Assembly (NCBI RefSeq): GCF_964204645.1
Contig: NC_134026.1
Coordinates: 28,290,650-28,354,649 of the forward strand
Direction of reading: 5' to 3'
DNA: 64,000 nt
Source of the DNA: Tubulanus polymorphus
Lineage: Eukaryota; Nemertea; Palaeonemertea; Tubulaniformes; Tubulanidae
In this document: piece after piece, positions 26,022 to 36,010 of the stretch
Layout: every line of letters begins with the position of its first letter
Position numbering within the stretch: the first letter of the stretch is position 1
The notes under the pieces: model-generated
What the model was told of the DNA's origin: nothing
Seen by the model: the letters and a program-made list of their open reading frames with translations, nothing else
Database searches by the model: none
Program-made: the position numbers and the translations under genes

Positions 26022-26552
26022 TTTGCCGATAAAACTGTTGTTTTTTTCGTTGTTTCTATAGAATTCTCATGAAAATATCGTCATTTTCGGTCGGTTACTA
26101 TTACTGCAAAAGTTTTACTGAAATTATCCAACAACGACCTAACATCAGTACAGGTGCGAGTCATGCGCGTAGAAATAGTGCGTATGTTTATTTCCAAATA
26201 TTTGTTCAGCCGTAAGACTATGATAGAAACTCTTTCGAATTCTGAATAAATTTGCTTTTTTGCAATTTAAAAGTGCATATAAGGAGGGTTTTTCAATTAA
26301 TGGAGTAAATGAAACTAATATTTCACTTCTCAACCATAGCCGTTGTTAAGGACGCCGTACTGCAATACGCCGCGTATTCATCTTCAGGACAGGCAGCCTC
26401 GAAAATCAGGACTCGAACCCAACTCATCAAAAATAATTGATCACATGACTGCCACGGCTCAAAATGGTGGCTGGCCATTTTACTGTCGAATAAGGGCAAG
26501 GCATCGAATAACTATATTAAACATCAACCTATTCGTGGTATATTGACGTGCC
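26022..26552. promoter_or_regulatory. Divergent promoter region between DNAH10 and PIGL
   Basis: The two start codons are 531 bp apart on opposite strands, so both 5' UTRs and promoters must fit here unless upstream noncoding exons exist. An E-box-like TGATCACATGACT sits at 26438-26450 and a YY1-like AAAATGGTGGC followed by GGCCATTTT at 26461-26480. The same two words occur in the 48.1 kb promoter. No TATA box is clear. Confidence 0.55.
26391..26460 (-). other. tRNA-like relic with a strong B-box
   Basis: On the minus strand GGGTTCGAGTCC (plus 26409-26420) matches the tRNA B-box consensus, and GCCGTGGCAGTCATGTG about 40 bases upstream is a poor A-box. Arms do not fold into a proper cloverleaf by eye, so a degenerate tRNA or SINE head is likelier than a working tRNA gene. 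It overlaps the divergent promoter. Confidence 0.3.
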
Positions 26553-27864
26553 ATGATACTTCTGTTTTGCCTGACGCTGTACATGCTGATATGTGCACTG
26601 ATTTATGTGTATTTATCGCTTTTTCCCGTGTACAGCAATCGTTTCTCAAGAATCGGATGGAAAAGAAAGATTATGTTCGTGACGGCTCATCCAGATGATG
26701 AATGCATGTTCTTTACTCCATCTATACTCAGTATGATAGCATGCGGACATTCTGTGTACCTTTTATGTTTGTCAACGGGTATGTATTATAGTGAAAATGC
26801 CATTCAGTAAATTATTGCTGCGGCTTTGTGGTAGAACAGATTTGCAAATATCTGCTTCATGAATGATTAAATTTGAAACTATGATGTACCGTATATAGCC
26901 AGTGGGGATTCTATTTTAACTTCAATCTGTGTATCGATTATATGTTCTTTGTAGGAGATTACTATGGGGAAGGTGAAAAACGCAAAGAAGAATTATTCGA
27001 AAGCTGTGAAATTCTTGGTTTACCAGTCGAGAATGTATCATTAGTAGATGATAAGTATGTTATTAGAAATTTCTTCCAAAATGAATCGAAAATTGATGGA
27101 ATTTTATATTTAAAATGAATGACCTTTCAAACATTTCCTACTTGTAGAGCTCTTCCGGATAATCCAAATGTTACTTGGGATCCGGAACGAATTTGCTATC
27201 ATACATTTGAAATGGTGAAAAAACATGACATCAATACTGTAAGCGAAGAATTCCTATTCTGAATTGAAACATTGTTAATCAATCTCAATTATGTCTTAAT
27301 TTATAAATCTGTGATTTTAGATAATTACATTTGATGCTGGTGGTGTTAGTGGTCACAATAATCACTGTAATCTTCACTGGGCATTCTGGAGATGCCTGTT
27401 CCAGAATAGGATTCCAAAAGGTTTGTAGATGTGAAAGTATAAAAGAGATAAAGAAAATGGTTGATATCTTCATATTTCATGTCCCTTAATTATATATTTA
27501 CAGGTGTTGAAGTGTTTACCTTACAATCCATAAGTTTATTTCGTAAATACTTATTTATATTTGAACTTCCCGTCAGTTTTATCAGATCGAAACTTCTATT
27601 TGTCTCCAATTTGAAATCTATTATTCAAGCTAGGGTAAGTTTATTTCTGATTCTACGATGCATCGCTTTATGTAAAATACCTAGATAATAAGTTTGTATT
27701 TTGTCTTACAGGAAGCGCTTCAGGCTCATAAAAGTCAAATGGTTTGGTTTAGATACTTGCACATGATCTTTTCAACATATATGGTTATCAATACATTGAA
27801 AGAACTGAAGTTAAACAGACCACGCACCTATAGCAATAAAGTTTATGCTGATGTAGTATCATAA
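26553..27864 (+). CDS. PIGL: N-acetylglucosaminyl-phosphatidylinositol de-N-acetylase, six exons, 266 aa
   Basis: It removes the acetyl group from GlcNAc-PI, the second step of GPI-anchor synthesis, on the cytosolic face of the ER. Exons by splice sites: 26553-26778, 26955-27054, 27148-27238, 27321-27420, 27504-27634, 27712-27864; they sum to 267 codons including stop TAA. The N-terminus is one hydrophobic anchor (about residues 1-27). The zinc-binding AHPDDE motif follows, then TGDYYGEGEKRKEEL, the catalytic-site run ITFDAGGVSGHNNH, and LQSISLFRKY. All are hallmarks of the PIGL/LmbE family and the length matches animal PIGL (about 250 aa). Reading the first exon into its intron would give a false stop; the GTATGT donor at 26779 resolves this. 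The C-terminal tail (RPRTYSNKVYADVVS) is slightly longer than in vertebrates. Confidence 0.93.
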
Positions 27865-28107
27865 AGTGGTGAATTAATGATCACAATATTTTAAGTTATT
27901 CCAGTCCAATGTCTGAATTCTGTCTCAGTCATCGAATAATTGCGGATTGACCAAACTTTTTCTTCACATTGAAGATTATTAGTTAGATTATCTGGCTACT
28001 GTCTTATTAATTACTGTATCCAAAAGCAAAACAGTTGAACTGGAAATGCATTTTTAAGTTTTGTAGTGTCTGTATTGGTTGTAAATTTTAGTGTTTTTCT
28101 AAAAGAT

Positions 28108-28113
28108 AATAAA
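28108..28113 (+). terminator. PIGL: Poly(A) signal AATAAA of PIGL
   Basis: Canonical hexamer about 245 bp after the PIGL stop codon. Confidence 0.5.
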
Positions 28114-28390
28114 GATTATTTTTATGTTTAAAAGGTAACGTTTTTCTATTGTCTCATTTTCCCATCTCTTTGCTACATCAATAGGAAGGGCCTGCCGCCC
28201 GATGAATGGACGGAGGAGTCGGGGCTCTGGTTCGAACCTTTAAAGTTAGATAAACCACGGACTACATAAAGGAATCGTCCCTCGTATAACGACTGTAAGA
28301 CAACGATTCCACTCGCCGCAAGAGCGTATAAATCTTTGAAACTGTTGTCTTAAACCAACCTGGTTTCACAAAGACATTTGAAGATGGTTA

Positions 28391-28843
28391 TTGGAATATT
28401 GAACAAAAATTCCACAATCATCAGTGTGCTTATACCAACTGAAACTAATAACATGATTTTTTTTCAATTTGATTAATTTTTGATTTATTGATATTTGTGT
28501 TTTTGGGATTTCCCGCCCGCCAATAGGACCTTAAAACAAATATGCCTAATATTCTATCTTCGTCCGGGCAAATCTTCTTTGACTAAGTTTATCGGAATAT
28601 CCAAACAAAAATGAATTCCACAATTATCAGTGTACTTATTTATACCAACTTAATCTACTGAATTTCGGTCTTTCGAATGTTGAAAAACTGCTTATATCAA
28701 ATTTTGTTAAATCTGATCAACGTTTGATACGTTAATGATCTGTTTGTTGTCATACTGGTGTTTTTGAGATATCCCCGTCCGCAATAGGACGAAACAAATA
28801 TGCCTAATGTTCTATCTTGGTCTGGGCAAGTCTTCTTTGACTT
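28391..28843 (+). repeat. Imperfect two-copy tandem repeat
   Basis: Copy A (28391-28584) and copy B (28591-28843) share, in the same order, CCACAATCATCAGTGT / CCACAATTATCAGTGT, TATACCAACT, CCGCCAATAGGAC / CCGCAATAGGAC, AAACAAATATGCCTAAT and TCTTCTTTGACT. Copy B carries about 60 bp of extra sequence in the middle. It could be a local duplication or two copies of one transposon fragment. Confidence 0.8.
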
Positions 28844-31174
28844 GATCTAGAAGTGTTCTGGAAGAAATCTATATATCACGGGCGTCTACACTCGGGTGAC
28901 CAATGGGCTTAACCTGACTTATACGTGTATTTCTTCGATAATGGCTATCTATCTAAAATGAAGTTCCATAAGTACACTTCAGACAGATTTTAATAAATCA
29001 TCTATTATACGCTTGTCATATGAATAGAGATCAGCAGATCCCACACGTGTCTTCGTGTCTTTATCAGAGGTCCATAAACAAACAAACAAATACACAGTAA
29101 CGACTTCAACTTCAATTGTGAAGTCACAAACGATTATATCCTTTATGAATAATTTAATTGTGTGTTTAGTAAATTTGCACAGGTGTTGAATCCAAGAAAG
29201 CGGTCAGAAATGGTCCCCTTTTTGAGTCGCATCGCAATCGTAGAATTTACGAAAAGTTTAAGACAAGAGAAATTTAGGAAACGTGTCACTCGTGACTGGA
29301 TCCCAACAATCAGGAAATGAAATGCACTGGTTAAGGGATCATCGGATAATGATCCAGAACGTAACAGGAACGATCGTACGTTTTAGAAATGTTAGTCATC
29401 ATCGGTTTAGTTGACGCTATGTCTAGATTTGATCAATTATCAATTGTAGACATAAGATATTGAGATAGTAAAGATATTCAATTTCAATCAAAAAACCATA
29501 TATACGTACTTGTCATCAATAGCCAAACTGATTTATATAGTTTCAGTCAGTAAATCGATTAGACCACATGCGTGTCCGCCTCTGAATTGATGATGTATTG
29601 TGCCCGTTCACTTAATCAAAATTTCGGGGTCCTTTAAAGTAACGTGTATTTACTATAGTTGGGGTCATTTGCATGTAATCCTGAATTCGATTGTCGTCAA
29701 CACGAAAAGCATTTTAATCGATATATCTTTAGCGCTTTATACGTGTTTTAGAAGAAATACAGCGGCTTTGGTCATCTAGAATTTTTGTCACGAGTATATT
29801 TCGCTTACGTTACCAGATGTAGAGTTTTTTGAAATAAGTATCTATCAAATGATCCTTACACGAATTTCAGTTATCGGAACCATCATATTTTCTTCGAGAA
29901 AATCTGGTCGAATCAATTTAGAATTTAGAGTTTCTTAATTGTTGTAATTACGAGTCTGGATTTGTTTGGTTGAAAATCGTTCAATGTTTAATTATCATTT
30001 TAACGGACCATTGGTTTCGCTGGTAATTGTGTATGTGTGGGGTCGGTCGTTTCGGACCGGCTTAGCGACCGCGCCGTACAAACACACTCCACAACCATCG
30101 CCGTCACCTTTGAAAACACCTTATTAAGTCTTTATTACTGACTAAGTGACCTTATCGAATCTCGTTCACAAGAAAACGTTAGAAAAACAAAATCACCCGG
30201 TCACTTAAAGACTACTAAGGAGCCGCTGGTTAATCCAATTTAATAGATAATCTTAAGAAAAACATTTCTGTTATTAGTGATCTTCAATAAAAAAGGATGT
30301 GCAAATCTTTCTCAAAACAATTTCACGATGAGTCGCAAAATCAAAGATAACGCTTGGATACCGCGGTATTATCACCATCTAAGAATTAGCAACTTCGAAA
30401 TTCTCCATAAGTCGAAATCAGCATTCCGCGGTTCTGGGTTGAGAATACAGATTTAGATTGAAATATTTGAAACTGAAGTAATTTTAACTGGGCGTTAACT
30501 ATAGTAGCTTATAAGTATACATCTGTACAATAGAGTCGAGTAAGGTATTCGATCACAGGGATTGATTATTTCTATTTGTGAAACTGACAAAATGCGCGAG
30601 TTGAAACAGGCAAATAAAACTTTCCAATTTTATTTGAAAATGCATATTCAATTTATTGAGACTATGCTATATAAAGTAAGAAAATAACGGAAAAGATCAT
30701 CGGGCATATCATTTCTATACCGATATCGATAACACCTATTGTCCATTTGAATTTAAATTTGTGTTAAATAATGCTGTTACGTCACGGCTGATAGTGGTAA
30801 TGCGCCGCCGCGGTCGTTCAATTATAAGCAAATCAACTGCCATAATCCTCCTAGAAACGAAGCAACTCAATTAATCTCGTGAAATGAAATCACAACTAAG
30901 CGAGAAATTCGTTTGTGATTTCACAAAGTGACGACATGTGAAATTCAATTTGCTATTTTATTACCGAGTCGACGCCCATCGCTGATCCTATGGGGCCGAT
31001 CTGTAGATAAGGCCTAGGAGACGCGTCGAATCATGCAAATGATCAATATAATAATAATCAAACACTTATTTGCGAAATCTACGTATTTCATTGTTTCAAA
31101 TGACTTATATGCTAATACACTGTCATGTAAATATTACACAGTATTTATGTGAAATTACAGTGACACTTATGGGC

Positions 31175-31291
31175 CCAGTTCCAGAGTCATTATTTTATTT
31201 AAGAAACTACTTACCTGGGGTAACTTTTTATTTGTAAGACGAATTAAGAACTAAAACTGAACTCAGCAAAATTTCTACTCTGGAACTGGTT
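31175..31291. repeat. Small element with terminal inverted repeats CCAGTTCCAGAG
   Basis: CCAGTTCCAGAG at the left and CTCTGGAACTGG at the right bound about 117 bp of AT-rich DNA. Related ends appear near 47290, 54047 and 63609, suggesting a dispersed fold-back family. Confidence 0.5.
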
Positions 31292-31841
31292 TACAAAAAC
31301 CTTTAACTAATCAAACTCTATCAATTCCTACATTATTTCGGCATTATTTTCGTGTTTGATTTATTCATTTATTTTACGATTTAATCTTTGTTTCTTTATT
31401 AGGATCTTCGATATATTGACATGATGATATTGCGATTTAGGGCATTTTGCACTAAATATTTCTCTTCGTCGTACCACTTTTATGATAATGAATTACACGT
31501 ATCGAAAAGCAATAAAATTTATTTCAATACAGACGGCACATTGTTTTATGAATAATCACCTGTAAAAACCATAAAGGTTATTCGATTAGAATACTTCAAC
31601 ACGAATCTATAATTGGAGAATTAAATTTCGCATAACCTCTCGAAAATTATATTGGTACTCGGAGATAAATATATTCGGGGAAGCGCTCGCTCATCTTATT
31701 ATTAATAGATGGGAGTTTGCGAACCAGGTGTCATTATCCACTTGTACGACACTTATTGTGTACACTAGAATTCATTAACGGTGGATCGTTGTCCATTGTT
31801 CCGAGGGGCGGGTAATTGGTGTATAATAGCTTCCGTGACCG

Positions 31842-31848
31842 TATAAAA
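31842..31848 (+). promoter_or_regulatory. TATA box of the Not homeobox gene
   Basis: TATAAAA within CCGTATAAAAACGGCG, 160 bp before the start codon. Expected transcription start is near 31872, giving a 5' UTR of about 135 bp without an intron. Confidence 0.6.
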
Positions 31849-32007
31849 ACGGCGCACAGCGTGTGGCGGAAAACACTTGCCCGAAGACTTCCGATTCGAG
31901 CAGGCGATCAATTTTTCTCTCGGAAACACTTTCCATTACTCGCTATTGATATTCGTGTATTTCGACTTTAAAGACATTTTTAAACTCAAAAGCTGAACGG
32001 ATTCAGA

Positions 32008-35000
32008 ATGCATTCTTCGACACAACAGCAATTTACGAATTTGGCGGCGTCGCCGTTTTTTCATCCGGCGTTTTCGTACGCGTTTAGATCCATCGAAGCA
32101 TCGATGCCGATTCATCCGGCTTTCCTGCCACCGACCTCGCTGACCGCACCATCCGGGGGACATCATAGCTCAGCATTCTCAGCAGCAGCAGCAGCAGTAG
32201 GAACCGCGTCCAAGGGCCGGTCATTCACTATCGACGCTATACTGGGCAATGATTCAGCTAATAATATCAGCAGCGATAACAACAGATCTAGCGACGAGGA
32301 AAATGATAATATCATCCACAGAAGACATCGCAGGTTCGAATCTCACCCGTATCTGAACGCTTTAACATCGCACATGAGATTCAACACTAATCAATCAGTT
32401 GCAGATCTACATTCACAAAAAGGTAAGACCGAATGAATCTGAGCTGAAGTGAAAGTTTTTTTAAACCATGGATTCTAAAACGAATGCATGTTTAAAGTGA
32501 TTTATTCATACAAGGATTATGAGATCAAGAGGGTTTTGACGATTGTCACCATTATTTATTTATTATTCAGTATTCCTCTGAAGATGACTATCAAGATATA
32601 ATCGAAGCGTAATAAACTACTATTTCGGGCTCCTTAATTTTTTATTGTAGTGTGGGATTATATATTAGCATCAAATCAATCGTTCTTTAGGCTAAGCTTC
32701 GCTTTTCTAACTTTTAGAAAAATCGTCATTGACAAATTGAATAAATATCTACAAAGGAAAACAAATCTTTCCAAATTTAAACAGAATTCTGAATAAACGT
32801 TTATAAATTCTAAGGCACTACTACAATATAATTTGATATATCTAAGACACTACTGTAATATGATTCAATGAAACTAAGGCACTACTGCTATAACTTGTTA
32901 TAACTGTAATACCAATTAAATTGCCCTGATTGATAAACAAACATCGATTACGTTTGATTTTAACCGCGCCTCTCAATCACTCAGTGATGCGATTTTCTTA
33001 CGAGGTGTAATATTTCAACATCTGTTTAAAAAGAAAACTAATCATTGTATAAAACATACAGAAACTATGTTACTCTGTATGCGGCCGAGGAGACCTTGCT
33101 TTTTTATTTTCTATCTAATATTTTGTGATTGCGCTGCAAAAGTTCTGCGAATTTTCAAAACTATTGACATTGTCCGCAACATTTACGTTAATAAGAATTG
33201 TCACGGAATGAAAACTTTTATGCCGGGAAGAGTCGCAATTTTCATGGATGATTTAGTAGCATTTAGTGATCAATTTCAGTACAACACAAAAAGAAATTAA
33301 GAAGTTAATTCATGCCGTAAAAGATATTGAAAATTAGTTTTTCTTATACACCAGCTGACATGCGACAGCGCGAGTTCACCGGAAATATAAACAAAATGCG
33401 GGGCACGCGGCGCGACGATGGGGCAGATTGTGAAAAATAAAAGACAGACATTTCAAGTTATCTTTCGAAATAAATATTATTTCATTCATTCAACAGCTGA
33501 TGGGCTGAGAATTCTAGTTCGACAAGTGCCAACTCGAATCTCGAGTGACGAATACTTCAATACGATAATTAATAGCCGTGGTCGAAAATTGGGTTATATT
33601 CGTAAATTTAAGCGTCAATAGCATTAATAAAATTTAATATTCAGAAATAAATCTTATAGCTTCCTCCCTCGAGGCAGTGTCTATATGTAGAATTGTGGAA
33701 ATAGGTTTCTAAATAATGTATTTTCATATAGTTTCATGCTAGTTACATTTTTGACTTTTCTGCACCGTATTTAGGATATGGATTGTAATATTTTCAATAC
33801 AATTTTGGATACTTTTCAAATAAATCAAAATACGGGATCTGCTCGTGTCCTTTTTCATTTGTCACCGAATTGTGAAATGTTTATTCCCTATTCCCGACTG
33901 ATATATCTATAACCGATATAGATTTTAGAATGTTCAATGTTCTCGTGTTAAACTGCTCATTATAGAGTATTTCCACCTGTATGAAATTAATATCATTGAA
34001 ATATCAATTGTAAGCAATTAATCTCATTTTCAGATGCTTTTCGACATCTGGTTGCGCGTCGAGCCAATATTTCATTGCGCTATAGTTTCGTATAATTAAA
34101 CGAATCGAAAACAAATGAATAGCAATTATTGAGTTACATCAGAAACAATGTCAAATATATTCACATCAACCACTTCGAACGTTGCACTTGTTAGTATTAT
34201 TGTATTTCTTTTGACACATTTTCGTATTCTGTCCTGACAAAATCGACGTTTCTTTTACTTTCACCAGCGGTTGGATTCTTAACAAATCTTTCTAACGCTG
34301 TAGAGAGAATCCCACAATAATAACAAAAACAGTCCGAAAATGTAACTGAAGCTAGTAGTTTATTCTCAATAAACTGCTATTAGCTTCAGTTTCATTTTCG
34401 GACTTTTTGTTCGTTATTATTGTGGGATTCGCTCTATATCGCTTCAACATGAATAAAGTGTTTTATGAATCGTGATCTTTCTCATGCTGGTTCATTCTTG
34501 CGCAGTTTTCGTTCTAAACTCAATTCAACGGCTCTTGAAGATATTGATATGTATTTGATTTGGGCAATGACTCCACAATTAGGGTTAAAACGCTGAAAAC
34601 GAACACATAAAATCAGTCGTCAAACTGTGAAAATGAGGGTCCTGAGATTATTCACTGATGATCATTCACCTCCTCCTACAGTTTCAATTTCTAAGTCGCA
34701 CGTTCTCGAAACTTTGGATCGAAATACAATTCAACCTCTCATCATTGATCTGATCGAATTGAGAAGCCATTTGGCACATGTTTGAGCGCGCGTCTGTAAT
34801 GAGACGAGGTGTTATAATCACTACATCATTATGAATTATTAAACGATGCTATTCAATACGGATGCAAACCTCATCGTTTACCCTTTTACAAATTACAATC
34901 TAATTATTGGTTTAGGTGAAATTCTCTATGAATAATTGAATCGGAATAACGGCCGATTAACGAGCCAAGGGGTCAAATTATCTTGAGAAAATATTGACGG

Positions 35001-36010
35001 GGAAAATGTGCGGTAGATATCAAACTTCACTGAGCTCTTGCTTCTCCTTTTACACTCTGTTCTTATTAACTTTCTGTTAGACTTTGCTGTGCAACATTGA
35101 AATCTCATAGTTTATATTTCAGCTGAAAGCAAATGTAAATGTTAATTTTGTAACTGTTGAATCGTGAATAATAGGTTGATTACAACACAGAAATAAACTT
35201 CTAATTTGTTTTCTAATTCGATTTTCTAAAACGATATGTCTTATTTAACGAAATAATTTCTTTGTGTCTTACAGAAAAAGTGGAAAAGATCTGCGGGAAA
35301 ACAGACTGGAAGCCGACAAAAAGTAAACGGGTGCGAACTATCTTTACACCTGAACAATTAGAGCGACTGGAAACGGAATTTGAGTTACAGCAGTATATGG
35401 TCGGAACAGAAAGGTAAGCTTTTTGCGCTATTTTACTGTGCACGGTTAAATAAACCAAGTCAATTAAAACCATGATAAAACAGAATTCTACGAATAAGTA
35501 GCGAATCGTGTCAGTTAAGTTTCGCGTTGTTTGGTGATAGAATGCCAGGTCATTCATCTGGGAAAGTGAATAGGAAAGGAATTAGAAAACTGAAACGACA
35601 CATTTTTACTCATATTTCTACGATATAACATGTTTTCTGATTGCAGATTTTACTTGGCATCTAGTCTCAACCTCACAGAAGCCCAGGTGAAAGTTTGGTT
35701 CCAGAACAGGCGTATCAAATGGAGAAAACAGAATCTTGAACAACAACACGCAAAACTCGCTAAATTAAATTTACTTCGCGTTGGAGATGGCGGTGACGAT
35801 GACGAGGCTGATTCCGCCAGTGAAAACGACGAAACAGACGAGAGACGAAGCGAAACGTCATCTCCCGTCATGCAACAGTACATGAACTTTCATGCGACTT
35901 CTTCCGTTGCGAATCAGCAGTCGGAACTTTTTAATTCCTATTCTACCACAGCGGAAATAGAACAAACGAAAACGACAATTTCTCCAACCTTAAGAATCAG
36001 CTCTGATTGA
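32008..36010 (+). CDS. Not: Not/floating-head type homeodomain transcription factor, three exons, 305 aa
   Basis: Exons by splice sites: 32008-32422, 35275-35413, 35647-36010 (306 codons with stop). The start is the first Met after the TATA box. The N-terminal part holds the eh1-like motif FTIDAILG at residues 73-80, which recruits Groucho co-repressors, after an Ala stretch. The homeodomain spans about residues 155-214, split by intron 2 after [32 protein letters not shown] and [20 protein letters not shown] are the Not (NOTO, floating head) signature; Gln50 and Asn51 are present. An acidic run ([19 protein letters not shown]) follows. In chordates Not specifies notochord; in protostomes roles are less known. 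Vax/Emx genes, its usual cluster relatives, are not in the window. Confidence 0.92.
32811..32906 (+). repeat. Three-copy 32-bp tandem repeat in intron 1 of Not
   Basis: Units start at 32811, 32843 and 32875, each opening with TAAGRCACTACT; the period is exactly 32 bp and the 3' halves of the units diverge. Confidence 0.8.
34301..34436. mobile_element. Fold-back MITE in intron 1 of Not
   Basis: Two arms of about 60-65 bp are near-perfect inverted copies (TAGAGAGAATCCCACAATAA at the left; its partner ends TTATTGTGGGATTCGCTCTA), with a loop of only about 10 bp near 34363. The ends are compatible with a TA target duplication (TA-GAG...CTC-TA), as for Tc1/mariner-type MITEs. The arms are too alike for chance. 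Confidence 0.85.

Larger units (their letters stand above)
27865..31841. other. Intergenic region between PIGL and the Not homeobox gene
   Basis: No gene found. It contains PIGL's 3' UTR with AATAAA at 28108-28113, a palindromic GGTTCGAACC at 28229-28238, a two-copy tandem repeat, POU octamers at 29667 and 31033, a CRE-like TTACGTCA near 30778, and a short element with inverted CCAGTTCCAGAG ends (31175-31291). It is a plausible place for enhancers of the homeobox gene, without direct proof. Confidence 0.5.

Noticed and set aside
28229-28238. Perfect B-box-like GGTTCGAACC
   Set aside because: It is a simple palindrome and no A-box or cloverleaf arms were found at the right distance.
33067-33300. 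77-codon open frame in the plus strand
   Set aside because: Lies in intron 1 of the Not gene, no domain, no homologous look, AT-rich background explains it.
33418-33621. 67-codon open frame in intron 1 of Not
   Set aside because: No splice or codon support; ends in a low-complexity Arg/Lys stretch typical of chance frames.
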